From the NCBI RefSeq assembly GCF_001584325.1, contig NZ_LSAZ01000041.1, positions 310,001 to 374,000 of the forward strand: DNA of 64,000 nt, read 5' to 3'. This stretch comes from Bacillus nakamurai (GTDB lineage: Bacteria; Bacillota; Bacilli; Bacillales; Bacillaceae). The notes beneath the pieces are model-generated. The model was not told where the DNA came from. It worked only from the letters and a program-made list of their open reading frames with translations, and did no database searches. Each line of letters starts with the position of its first letter. Positions within the stretch are counted from its first letter, which is position 1. The position numbers and the translations under genes were made by a program. Below are positions 20,839-32,900 of this stretch, piece by piece.

Positions 20839-21087
20839 ATGAATAAAGAGAGGATTTTTGAAATGCTGCAACGCAATATATATGAGGTTTTGCCTGAATT
20901 AGAAGGCCGGGAGCTTTCATTTGAAGACCGCTTAGCTGATTTAGGGGCGGATTCGGTTGACAGGGCTGAGATTATAACGATGATGCTGGAGGATTTATCG
21001 CTGCAAATTCCACGCGTTGAGCTGACAGGAGTTACGAATATCGGCGAATTAGCAGAAAAACTGTATGAAAAAGTGCAGGCTGTCTGA
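20839..21087 (+). CDS. acpK: AcpK, dedicated acyl carrier protein of the beta-branching cassette
   Basis: This 82-residue four-helix ACP carries the phosphopantetheine at S39 in GADSVDRAE. AcpK is the donor ACP whose acetyl group is condensed by the HMG synthase onto a beta-keto intermediate. The longer open frame starts within baeE; the ATG at 20839 is preceded by GGGGG at an 8-nt spacing and gives the size of B. subtilis AcpK. An ATG 6 bp upstream is possible. The next gene is directly baeG. The pksF ketosynthase-like decarboxylase that sits here in B. subtilis is absent. Confidence 0.9.
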   Translation: MNKERIFEMLQRNIYEVLPELEGRELSFEDRLADLGADSVDRAEIITMMLEDLSLQIPRVELTGVTNIGELAEKLYEKVQAV

Positions 21088-21140
21088 TTTAAAAAAACGA
21101 ACGAAAACGGGAATTTAATACATACGTGGAGGCGAAGATC

Positions 21141-22403
21141 ATGGCTGCGGCCGGAATAGAAGCAATCAATGTGTTTGGCGGTACGGCTTATCTCGATGTC
21201 ATGCAGCTGGCGGCATACAGAAATTTAGACCCTGCCAGATTTGAGAATTTACTGATGAAAGAAAAAGCGGTGGCGCTTCCGTACGAAGATCCCGTTACAT
21301 TCGGTGTTAATGCGGCAAAGCCGATTATTGACCGTTTGACAGAGGCGGAAAAAGACCGGATTGAACTGCTGATTACTTGTTCGGAATCGGGCATTGACTT
21401 CGGAAAATCACTCAGTACATATATTCATGATCACTTAGGCCTGAATCGGAACTGCCGTTTATTTGAGCTGAAACAAGCCTGTTATTCGGGAACGGCGGGT
21501 TTTCAGATGGCGCTCAACTTTATTTTGTCTCAAACGTCCCCGGGGGCGAAAGCGCTTGTTGTTGCGACTGATATTTCCCGGTTCTTAATTGCAGAAGGCG
21601 GTGACGCGTTAAGTGAGGATTGGTCTTACGCAGAACCGAGTGCCGGAGCGGGTGCGGTTGCCTTATTGGTAGGCGAAAATCCGATCGTTTTTCAGGCTGA
21701 TGCGGGTGCAAACGGCTACTACGGATATGAAGTGATGGATACGTGCCGCCCCATTCCCGACAGTGAAGCGGGAGATGCAGACCTGTCACTGATGTCTTAT
21801 CTCGATTGCTGTGAACAGACGTTTCGGGAGTACAAAAACCGCGTGCCGCTTGCCGATTACAAGGATACGTTTCACTATTTGGCCTATCATACGCCGTTTG
21901 GCGGCATGGTAAAAGGCGCGCACCGCACGATGATGCGCAAGCTCGCGAAAGCGAAAAGCGCTGAGATTGAACAGGATTTCCAAAGCAGAGTAGAGCCGGG
22001 ATTGCGCTATTGTCAAAGGGTCGGAAATATTATGGGAGCTGCCGTTCTTTTGGCGCTGGCAAGCACCATCGACCAAGGGACATTTGAAACGTCAAAGCGG
22101 ATCGGCTGTTTCTCCTACGGGTCAGGCTGCTGCTCGGAATTTTACAGCGGCATCGTTACGCCTGAGGGACAAACACGGCAGCGTTCATTTGGAATAGAAG
22201 AGCATCTGAACAATAGGTACCGGCTGTCAATGGAAGAGTATGAAGAATTATTTAAAGGGAGCGGCATGGTGAAGTTCGGCACCCGTAATGTAAAGCTGGA
22301 TATGAACATGATACCGGGCATCTTAGGCCATCACGAAGGAAGCCCGCGTTTATATTTAGAAGAAATCAGCGAATTCCATCGGAAATACAGGTGGCTGCCG
22401 TGA
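21141..22403 (+). CDS. baeG: BaeG, HMG-CoA synthase homologue for beta-branching
   Basis: BaeG should add the acetyl unit from AcpK to the beta-ketone of an ACP-bound chain, giving an HMG-like intermediate. The 420-residue protein has the nucleophile C114 in KQACYSGTAG and the HMG-synthase YHTPFGGMVKGAH box with its conserved histidine. The SYGSGCCSEFYS segment near residue 330 is typical of the PKS-associated branch. The ATG at 21141 follows TGGAGG; the open frame begins slightly earlier. The last 13 bases overlap baeH. It acts with AcpK, BaeH and BaeI, probably on the tandem ACPs of BaeL. Confidence 0.95.
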   Translation: MAAAGIEAINVFGGTAYLDVMQLAAYRNLDPARFENLLMKEKAVALPYEDPVTFGVNAAKPIIDRLTEAEKDRIELLITCSESGIDFGKSLSTYIHDHLGLNRNCRLFELKQACYSGTAGFQMALNFILSQTSPGAKALVVATDISRFLIAEGGDALSEDWSYAEPSAGAGAVALLVGENPIVFQADAGANGYYGYEVMDTCRPIPDSEAGDADLSLMSYLDCCEQTFREYKNRVPLADYKDTFHYLAYHTPFGGMVKGAHRTMMRKLAKAKSAEIEQDFQSRVEPGLRYCQRVGNIMGAAVLLALASTIDQGTFETSKRIGCFSYGSGCCSEFYSGIVTPEGQTRQRSFGIEEHLNNRYRLSMEEYEELFKGSGMVKFGTRNVKLDMNMIPGILGHHEGSPRLYLEEISEFHRKYRWLP

Positions 22404-23173
22404 CCTTTGACACAATACAGGTCCGCTTTCAGCAAAATGTCTGCTTCATTACCTTATACCGCCCTGAAGCCAATAATACGATTAATGACCGTTTAGTGGA
22501 GGAATGCCTGCATGTCCTTTCTGAATGTGAGGCATCGGTTACCGTTGTAGTGCTTGAAGGGCTGCCGGAGGTGTTTTGTTTTGGCGCTGATTTCGGCGAG
22601 ATGTATCAGAAGATGAGGCAGGGGATTCAGCATGCGGAAACGCAGGAGCCGCTGTACCGTTTATGGCTGGCATTAAAGTCCGGGCCGTACATTACAGTCG
22701 CCCATGTCCGCGGAAAAGTAAATGCCGGAGGGGTCGGCTTTGCAGCTGCCAGCGATATTGTCATTGCGGACGAGACCGCTTCATTCAGCTTATCTGAACT
22801 GTTGTTCGGACTTTTTCCGGCTTGCGTTCTGCCATTTTTGATTCAGCGGATCGGGTCCCAAAAGGCGCATTATATGACGATCATGACAAAACCCGTTTCT
22901 GTCCGGCAGGCGCTTGAATGGGGACTTGCGGATGTTTGCAGCCCGGAAAGCGGCGCGGAGCTGAGAAAGCATTTGCTTCGCCTCCGCCTGCTGTCGAAAA
23001 AGGCCGTCATCCGCTATAAACAATACATGGACTCGCTGAACGACCTTGTTTATCGCTCTAAATCAAACGCTTTAGCGGAAAACCAAGCTATGTTTTCAGA
23101 CCGGGATAATCAAGCGGCCATTGTCCGTTACGCAGAAACGGGCCGGTTTCCTTGGGAAAATGAAAACAGTTAG
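22391..23173 (+). CDS. baeH: BaeH, enoyl-CoA hydratase-family dehydratase (ECH1)
   Basis: This 260-residue crotonase-fold protein matches B. subtilis PksH, which dehydrates the HMG-type intermediate. The oxyanion-hole segments are visible in VFCFGADF and GKVNAGGVGFAAASDI. The ending GRFPWENENS resembles the PksH C-terminus. The frame starts at GTG 22391 inside baeG; GTG 22400, which has GGTGG 5 bp before it, is an alternative start three codons later. Overlap with baeG implies coupled translation. baeI follows after 9 bp. Confidence 0.92.
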   Translation: MAAVTFDTIQVRFQQNVCFITLYRPEANNTINDRLVEECLHVLSECEASVTVVVLEGLPEVFCFGADFGEMYQKMRQGIQHAETQEPLYRLWLALKSGPYITVAHVRGKVNAGGVGFAAASDIVIADETASFSLSELLFGLFPACVLPFLIQRIGSQKAHYMTIMTKPVSVRQALEWGLADVCSPESGAELRKHLLRLRLLSKKAVIRYKQYMDSLNDLVYRSKSNALAENQAMFSDRDNQAAIVRYAETGRFPWENENS

Positions 23174-23182
23174 GAGGATATG

Positions 23183-23932
23183 ATGCCGCACGCTGCAGTA
23201 GAACTGCTTGAGATCCAACCGGATATTATCCAAGTGACAATGCAAGACAGAGCTCACAAAAATGCCTTTTCACAAGAGCTGACAGATGGATTAATGGAGG
23301 CGTTTGAACGGATACAGGCATCTTCAGCCTATAAAGCCGTTATTTTAACCGGTTATGATAATTACTTTGCTTCCGGAGGCACGCAGGAAGGGCTGCTCAG
23401 AATTCAGCAGGGCATTACGAAGTTTACAGAAGACCGCATGTACTCGTTGGCGCTGGAATGTGATATTCCCGTCATTGCCGCTATGCAGGGCCATGGAATC
23501 GGCGGCGGGTTTGTCATGGGGCTGTTTGCTGATTTTGTCATTTTAAGCAGAGAAAGCGTATATACCGCAAACTTTATGAAATACGGGTTTACCCCCGGAA
23601 TGGGCGCTACATTTATCGTCCCTCAGAAGCTCGGCTTCAGCCTTGGGCATGAGATGCTGTTGAACGGCGGCCATTACCGAGGCGGTGAATTGGAGAAAAG
23701 GGGAGTTCCTTTTCCGGTGCTGCCGCGCCAGCAGGTATTAAGCCATGCGAAGGAATTGGCCCGTGAGCTTGCAGAAAAGCCGCGAAATTCTTTAATCACA
23801 TTGAAAAAGCACTTAGTGGCGCCGTTTCGCGAGCAGCTGCCTGCCGTTATTGAAAAGGAATTAATCATGCATGACAAAACCTTTCATGATGAAGAAGTGA
23901 AAAAACGGATCACGACCATGTACGGAGTGTAA
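23183..23932 (+). CDS. baeI: BaeI, enoyl-CoA hydratase-family decarboxylase (ECH2)
   Basis: This 249-residue crotonase-fold protein matches PksI. It decarboxylates the glutaconyl-type intermediate made by BaeH to leave a beta-methyl branch. Oxyanion elements are in FASGGTQEG and QGHGIGGGFVMGLFAD, and the loop NFMKYGFTPGMGAT follows. I use the second ATG (23183) because AGGAGG is 5 bp from it and only 2 bp from the first ATG at 23180. It completes the AcpK-BaeG-BaeH-BaeI cassette and precedes baeJ by 38 bp. Confidence 0.95.
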   Translation: MPHAAVELLEIQPDIIQVTMQDRAHKNAFSQELTDGLMEAFERIQASSAYKAVILTGYDNYFASGGTQEGLLRIQQGITKFTEDRMYSLALECDIPVIAAMQGHGIGGGFVMGLFADFVILSRESVYTANFMKYGFTPGMGATFIVPQKLGFSLGHEMLLNGGHYRGGELEKRGVPFPVLPRQQVLSHAKELARELAEKPRNSLITLKKHLVAPFREQLPAVIEKELIMHDKTFHDEEVKKRITTMYGV

Positions 23933-23970
23933 AAATACATCATACATACAGATGAAATGGAGGCAGCTCT

Positions 23971-26900
23971 ATGAAAAGGGATATGAATGAAAGCGGGTTA
24001 CTCAAACCATCTGTCAGCTATGGAAAACCATTGCGGCTCTCAGCGGATCAGCCGATGACGATTCCTGAAGTTCTGCATAAAACCGCCGCGGCAGTGGGAG
24101 ACACGAAGGGAATCACCTATATCCAGCCTGACGGCACTGAAGTATATCAGACGTACAGCGGTCTGAGAAAAATCGCTCTTTCAATTGTAAAAGGGCTCCG
24201 TCAATCAGGAGTGAAAGCTGCAGATGAAGTGATTTTGCAGCTCAGCGACAATTCTCAGCTCATCCCCGCTTTTTGGGGCTGTGTTTTAGCGGGCGCCATT
24301 CCGGTGCCGCTTGCAGCCGCACCGGCTTATACGGAAATGAACAGCGGCACTCAAAAACTGAAAGACGCCTGGACGCTTTTAAATGAGCCATTTGTAATCA
24401 CAAGCCGGGAGATGCTAGCAGAAATGACAGAATGGGCGAAGGAGCAGGAACTTGCCGGGTTCTGTGCTTTAGCCGCAGAAGACCTGTCAGCGGCAGATAT
24501 GGAAACAGACTGGCACCATCCCCGTCCGGAAGATTTGGCGATGCTGCTGTTAACCTCAGGGAGCACGGGCACGCCGAAAGCCGTTATGCTCAGCCATGAA
24601 AACATCGTGTGCATGGTGAAAGGAAATATTCAAATGCAGGGCTATACAAGTGAAGATATCACGTTTAACTGGATGCCTTTTGATCATGTCGGCGGGATCG
24701 GAATGCTCCATCTTCGCGATGTTTACCTTGGGTGTAAAGAAATCAACATACCGAGTGAGTCTATTTTGATGGACCCTTTGAAATGGCTCGATTTGATTGA
24801 TCATTACCGCGCTTCCGTTACGTGGGCGCCCAATTTTGCTTTCGGTCTGCTCGCCGACTTTGCAGAAGACATTCAAGCACGGAATTGGGACTTATCCTCA
24901 ATGCGTTATATGCTGAACGGCGGCGAGGCCGCAGTTGCAAAAGTCGGGCGCAGAATCATGGAGCTGCTTGAGCCGCACGGTCTGCCCGCTAATGCGATCA
25001 GGCCCGCATGGGGAATGTCTGAAACATCTTCAGGCGTGATTTTCTCTGACGAGTTTACGCGGGCAAACACGAGCGACGAGGATCGTTTCGTCGAAATCGG
25101 GCTTCCGATTCCCGGATTTAACATGAGGATTGCAGATGAGCGGAATCAAGTGGTGGAAGAAGGGGAAATCGGCCGGTTTCAAGTGTCGGGTCTGACTGTT
25201 ACGAGCGGCTACTATGAGCGTCCTGATTTAAATGAGAGTGTCTTCACAGAAGACGGCTGGTTTGAAACGGGAGATCTCGGCTTCTTGCGTGAAGGCCGGC
25301 TGACGATAACGGGCCGCACAAAAGATGCGATCATCATTAACGGTGTGAATTTCTACAGCCATGCGATTGAATCGGCCGTTGAGGAATTACCGGAAATTGA
25401 AACGTCATTTACAGCCGCATGCGCCGTCCGGCCGAATCAAAGCACGACAGACAAGCTGGCGATTTTCTTTGTCACGTCCGTTCAATTGGATGACAGCCGC
25501 ACGGCCAAGCTGCTCCAAACCATTCATCAGCATGTGACACAGAAAGTCGGCGTCACACCGGACTATTTATTGCCGGTGGCAAAAGAAGACATTCCAAAAA
25601 CGGCGATCGGAAAAATCCAGCGCACCCAGCTGAAAACGTCTTTCGAACAAGGACAGTTTGATTCTTTACATAAAAAAAGACTGGGTGCGGACATCTCTGA
25701 AACTCCTGCTGCGGAAAAAGTGATCAAAAATGAATTTATCCGCTTTTTGAAAGATGAACTTGAAATATCAGATGAACTTATCGACGCAGATACTCCGTTT
25801 CAAAGCCTTGGAGTAAACTCCATAAAAATGATGAGACTCGCCAGATCAATCGAAAAAACGTATCACATCAGGCTTACGGCGAGGGAGCTGCACAAGCATC
25901 CGACCATTGGCGCTTTAGCTGCCTATACAGCTGAAAAAACGCCTGATCAGCTCATCCCGGTTCAGTCTGCACCTTCTGCGGTAACAGAGAAAAAGCAAAC
26001 GGCGCTTCCTCTATCTGAGGTTCAAAAAGGGCTGTGGACACTGCAAAAAATGTCGCCTGAATCATCTGGTTATCATGTTCCGCTCTGTTTCCGATTTACA
26101 TCAGTAATAGACAAAGAGAAACTAAAGCAGGCTTTTCAGCTTGTATTAGAACAGCATCCGATGTTAAAGCGTGTTGTGAAAGAAGCGGACGGCGATTTTT
26201 ATTTAGTGGAAGCAGCGTATTCTGTCGATTTAACGGAGGAAGACATTTCCGAAGTAAGAGAATCAGATATACCCGCTTTGATCAGAAAAAAAGTGAAAGA
26301 GCCGTTCGTAAAGGAATCCGGCCCGTTGCTTCGCATACAGCTGTTTTCAAAGTCGGATACGGAGCATTTCTTACTGGCGGTGATCCATCATATCATCTTT
26401 GACGGCGTTTCTTCCATTACATTTATTCATAGTCTGCTTGATCACTATGAGGCGCTGCTGCAAGGGAAAGAAAATGATCAATCTGTTTCCGCTGTCACGC
26501 ACTATGATTTTGCGGCATGGGAAAAGCGGTACTTAGCGGGCGAAGAAAGCAAAGCCTCCCGTTCCTACTGGAAAGAACAGCTCGGAGGAACTTTGCCGGA
26601 TCTTCAGCTTCCGTCAATCCGTACAAGCCGAACGGCACCAGAGTTTGCGGAAGATACGTATACACGCCGCCTTCCGGATCGGCTGCTGCAAGGATTGACA
26701 TCATTTGCTAATGCTTATTCAACGAATCTGTCAACCGTTTTTCTGAGCTGCTATATGGTGCTGTTAAGCAAATATACGGATAAGGAAGACATTGTGGTAG
26801 GAATGCCTGCCATGGTCAGACCGGAAGAGCGTTTTGACTCGGTAATCGGCCATTTTCTCAACATGCTTCCGATCCGAAACAAAGTGAATCGAAAAGAGCC

Positions 26901-29900
26901 GTTCGCACAGTTTGTTAAGAAGGTGCAGGATTCCGTACTTGACGGGCTGGATCACTCGTTTTATCCGTTTCCGAAAATGGTGCGGGATATCAATGTGAAG
27001 CCGCAGCAAATCGGATCGCCTATTTTCACCACGGCCTTTTTCTATCAAAACTTCCTGCAACATTCAAGCTATCAATCTATGCTCGATCAATATGAGGAAT
27101 TTTCTTGCGAATTTGTCAAAGACATTCACCAAGAAGGGGAGTACGACCTTGTATTTGAATTGTGGGAAGAAGAATCGGGTATGGATCTCACGTTGAAATA
27201 CAGCACCGAGCTATTTGATGAAGCCGGTGTCTCCAGGCTTTTTGACCAATTTGTCCATACAGCTGAATCATTGACGGGGCAGGCGGATCTGCCGCTGGAG
27301 GATATTTCCCCGCTGCCGAAAGAAGTAGAGGATCTGATCCTTCATACGTGGAATGAGACAAGCCGCGAGTATCCCGATGTATGCTTCCATGAACTGTTTG
27401 AACGGCAGGCGGCAAAAACGCCGGACGCCTGTGCGGTCGTGTATGAAACGGACACACTGACGTACCGCGAGCTTGATGAGAAGAGTACGAAGCTGGCGCT
27501 CTTTTTACAGGCACACGGCGCAGGGCCTGACGGTCTAATCGGCATTTATACAGATCGTTCATTGGAAATGGCTGTCGGTCTTCTCGGCATATTAAAAGCC
27601 GGAGGGGCATACGTGCCGCTTGACCCTTCATATCCAGCAGACCGATTGGAATATATGATCGCCGACAGCGGGATTACGATGGCGATGACGACAGCTGATT
27701 TACAGGATTCATTGAACTGGAGCAGCGTTCAGGCCGTAGCGGTCGATCGCGATTGGCATGAAATAGAGCGGACGGCAGCAGAAAGAACGGCGCTGAAACG
27801 CTTAGTGACGCCTGATGATTTGGCATATGTGATTTACACGTCAGGCAGCACGGGTAAGCCAAAAGGCGTGATGATCCCGCACAGGGCGCTGACAAACTTT
27901 TTGACATCCATGGTACAAGAGCCGGGTCTTTCGTCAGAAGATAAGCTGCTTGCCGTGACGACGTATTGCTTTGATATCTCAGCTTTAGAGCTGTATCTTC
28001 CTTTAATCAAAGGAGCAGAGTGCAATATTTGCAAAACAGAATATACAAAAGACGCCAAGAAGCTGAAAGAGCTGATAAAGGAGTATAAACCGACGATCAT
28101 GCAGGCGACTCCGTTCACGTGGAAAATGCTCTTTCATTCCGGCTGGACAAATGAAGAACAAATCAAAATTCTTTGCGGCGGCGAAGCGCTTTCCGAACAA
28201 TTGAAGCAGCAATTTCTGAATACCGGCAGTGAGGCTTGGAATATGTTCGGTCCGACGGAGACGACGATCTGGTCCGCGGTTCAGCTCATCACTGAAAAAC
28301 AAAGCGCACTTACGATCGGCCGCCCGATCGCCAACACCCGGATTTATATATTGGATTCTCATCTTAAGCCTGTTCCTCCAGGGGTGGCCGGAGAGCTCTG
28401 CATTGCAGGAGACGGACTGGCAAGAGGCTATTTCAATAAGCCGGACCTATCGGATAAAGCCTTCGTTAAACATGAATTGGTGCGTGATTCAAAGCTTTAC
28501 AAAACTGGAGATATGGCGCGCTGGCTTCCCGACGGCCGTATCGAATATATGGGACGGATGGACAGCCAAGTGAAAATCCGCGGCTATCGGATTGAACTCG
28601 GAGATATCGAGAGTAAGCTGAATGCCCATCCGGACGTGCAGGAGAGCGTGGTTGTGGTCAACAGTCATACCGGAAATGAAAGGCTGGCGGCTTATTATAT
28701 CGCGCAAAACGGGGAATCGCTTCTTTCAGCGAAGGAATTGCGGAATTATTTGAAAAAAGCGCTGCCTGCTTATATGGTGCCTGCTTATTTTATCCGCCTT
28801 GAAGAGCTTCCGCTCACGCCAAACGGGAAAGTAGACCGCAAGCGGCTTGCGCAGCGTGACGTGACTGAAAAATCGGCAGAAACGAAAGCTTTCTCTTCAT
28901 CAGAAATTCAGCATACAGTGCTTGCGATTTGGCAGGATGTACTGAACAACGGTGAAATTGAGCCTGATGACCGCTTTTTTGACGCTGGCGGAGATTCGCT
29001 TCTTGCCGTCACCGCGGCTGATCGGATTACACAGGAACTGCATTGTGAATTCAGCGTGACAGAGCTGTTTGAATACGCGACGGTTAAAGAAATCAGCCGA
29101 CATTTAGCGGATCAAAAACCAAAAGAAGCGGTTCTCTCAGCTGTACCGCACAAGAAAACGCGGTCGGATTCCCGGAAAAACCCATCTCGTGATCTTCCTG
29201 ATTATTATGAGGACAGTGTCGCGGTTATCGGCATTTCCTGTGAGTTTCCGGGAGCAGAAAATCATTTTGAGTTTTGGAATAACCTCAAAGAAGGCAAGGA
29301 AAGCATCGCATTTTTTACGAAAGAGGAGCTTCGCCGTTTCGGCGTTTCAGAAGAACATGCTGATCATCCCGGATTCGTCGCTGCGAAATCAGCTTTAGAC
29401 GGAAAAGAGATGTTTGATCCCGGTTTCTTCGGCTTTTCACCAAAAGATGCCGAATTTATGGACCCGCAGCTGAGAATGCTTTTGCTTCATTCTTGGAAAG
29501 CGATTGAGGATGCGGGCTATATCTCAAAAGAAATTTCTGAAACAAGCGTCTATATGTCGGCAAGCAATAATTCTTACCGCAGTCTATTGCCGGAGGAAAC
29601 GACGGGACAGTTAGAAACGCCTGATGGTTATGTGTCATGGGTGCTTGCCCAAAGCGGTACGATTCCGACGATGATTTCTCATAAACTTGGGCTGAAAGGG
29701 CCAAGTTATTTCGTTCATGCCAACTGCTCGTCTTCCTTAATCGGCCTGCATTCGGCATACAAAAGCTTACAATCCGGCGAATCAAAGTATGCGCTTGTCG
29801 GCGGTGCGACCCTTCATACCGAATCAAATGCCGGGTACGTGCATCAGCCGGGACTGAATTTCTCAAGTGACGGCCATATTAAGGCGTTTGATGCGTCTGC

Positions 29901-32900
29901 TGACGGAATGATGGGCGGTGAAGGAGCGGCTGTCGTGCTGTTGAAAAATGCTGCGGACGCCGTAACGGATGGAGACCATATTTATGCGCTATTGCGCGGA
30001 ATCGGCGTCAATAATGACGGTGCCGACAAGGTTGGTTTTTACGCTCCGAGCGTCAAAGGACAGGCTGACGTCATTCAGAAGGTCATCGATCAAACAGGCA
30101 TCAATCCTGAAACCGTCAGTTATGTTGAAGCCCACGGCACAGGCACGAAACTCGGCGATCCGATTGAGCTGTCCGCGCTGCGGTCGGTATACGGACAATA
30201 TACGGATAAAAAACAATACTGCGGAATCGGTTCGGTAAAAACAAACGTCGGCCATTTGGACACGGCGGCAGGAATGGCCGGATGTATCAAGGTTGTGATG
30301 AGCTTATATCACCAAGAGCTTGCACCAAGCATCAATTACAAAGAGCCGAACCCGAACCTTGATATAGAAAACTCTCCATTTTACGTCGTGGAGGAAAAGA
30401 AAGCATTAAGCCGGGAGATCAAAACACACCGCATGGCGTTAAGCTCGTTCGGTCTCGGCGGAACAAACACGCATGCAATTTTTGAACAATATCAGGCCTC
30501 ATCCCGGCAGGAAGACTGGTCGGGTCCGTTCATTATTCCGATGTCAGCCAGAAAGAAAGAGCGCCTCAAAGATTATGCAAGGCAGCTGTTAGCTTTCTTA
30601 CAAACGAAGGAAATGACGGACGCTGTTCTCGCTGATGCCGCCTACACATTCCAAATCGGAAGGGAAGCGATGGAGCAGCGGGCGGCCTTTATCACAAGCG
30701 GGATTGCGGAGCTGAAGCAGCAGCTTGGCGACTTTATTAACGATAAGCCGTCTGTTAAAGGCTGCTTCAAGGGAGAAAAACAGCAGGCGAAAGACATGGC
30801 ATGGCTTTCTGATGATGATGACAGCGCGGAACTCATTGAGAAATGGCTGGCGAAAGGAAAAGGAAACAAGCTGGCTGAGATGTGGAGTAAAGGCGTCGAT
30901 ATCAATTGGCATAAGCTCTATAAAGATAAACGTCCGAATCGGATAAGCATGCCGGTATATCCTTTTGCGAAGGAACCGTACTGGCCGAAAAAAACAGCGC
31001 GGAAAACATCTGCCGAACAAAACGGAATCTCAGCGTTACACCCGCTCGTGCATCAAAATACATCTGATTTGTCCCAGCAGCGATTCAGTTCACTGTTTAC
31101 AGGCTCAGAATTTTTCTTGACAGATCATGTGGTCAGAGAAAAAGCGGTGCTTCCGGGAGCGGCGTATTTGGAAATGGCACATGAAGCCGTAAAACGGGCG
31201 CTGGGCGGTTTATTGGAAGATGATGACAGAATTACGCTCCACCATACAGTGTGGATGAAACCGATTGTTGTCCATGAACAACAGCGACAAGTGCATATTG
31301 CACTGTTTCCTGAAGAAGACGGAATCATCTCATACGACATATACAGTGTAAATGAAACCGAAGAAGTGCTGCACAGCCAAGGCCGTGTGGAAATCATCAA
31401 AGCTGATAAACAGCCGGAGGCAGATCTTTCTGCCTTACAGAGCAGATGTTCAGCAGACAGGCTTGACCCGGCTGCATTTTATGAAGAAGGCAGAAGCAGG
31501 GGAATGTTCCACGGCAAGGCCTTTCAAGGCATTGAAACAGCCTATATCGGAGAAAAAGAAGTGCTGGCCAGGTTACATCTTCCGGCCTCCGTTTCTGACA
31601 CGGGCGGGCAATATACGCTGCACCCGAGCATGATGGATTCAGCCGTCCAGACGGCGACAATCTGCATTATGCAGGAGTTTGCCGGGCAGAAGCTGATTTT
31701 GCCGTTTGTGCTTGAACATCTTGAAGTTGTGAAACGGTGCACGCCGAAAATGTGGGCGCATGCCCGTTTTAGTGAAGGATACCAAAGCGGAGACCCTGTT
31801 CAGAAAGCAGATATTGACCTGTTTGACGAAACAGGGGCGATTTGCGTCAAGGTGAGAGGTTTTTCAACCAGAGTGCTTGAGGGTGATGCGGAAACCGTTC
31901 AAACATCCTCTGCCTCTGAAAAAATCATGTTTGAGCCTGTTTGGAAAGAAGCCGAGCCGTCTCAGGCATCAGACTCACACGCTGATGAGCATTTGGTCAT
32001 TCTTTGTGAAGAAGCCCGTCATGCAAATGGCGATATTGCTTCCGGCCTGAAAGAAGCCGGCTTACTGATGCTGGATGGTGCGGGCGGAACAGCCGCTGAG
32101 CGCTTCCAAACGTACGCGCAAACAATCGCTGAGCGGATTCAGCAGATGATGGGCGAAAAACGAAAAGGGCGCATTCTGATTCAAACCGTTATGTCCGCTG
32201 ACGGCAGCCAGCAATTGTTTGCCGGCTTGTCAGGCCTCTTAAAAACAGCCGAATTGGAATACGGAAAACTGACGTGCCAGCTTATTGAAATATCAGCGAT
32301 AGAAGAAATGCCCGCTATAGCCCAAAAGCTGAAAAACGACAGCCAAAGACCTCAAGATAAACATATTCGTTACAAAGGAGAAAAACGATATGTGAAGGCT
32401 TGGAAAGAAATGCCGACGGCGCTTGAAACCGACGCCGTATGGAAAGACGAAGGAGTGTATTTGATTACCGGAGGCGCCGGAAGCTTAGGTCTTATGTTCG
32501 CAAAAGAAATCACAGATCGTGTGAAACAGCCGAGCCTCATTCTGACCGGACGCTCAGATGTAACCGAAGCAAAGCAGCATGAGATCAGCATGCTTCAAAC
32601 TGCGGGCGCGAATGTCGTGTATAAAAAGCTGGATGCTGCTGACCAGAAGGCAAACGAAGCGCTCATTCAAGAGATAATGGCTGATTTCGGGAAGCTGAAC
32701 GGAATCATTCACGGTGCGGGAGTCATAAAAGACCGTTTCCTGATCCAAAAAACGAGTCAGGAATTTCAAGAGGTGCTGGCTCCTAAAGTATTGGGCGCTG
32801 CTTATTTAGATGAAGCAAGCAAAGACTGCAAGCTCGACTTTTTTGTTCTCTTCTCCTCTGTTTCCGGAAGCCTCGGCAATATCGGCCAGGCGGATTACGC

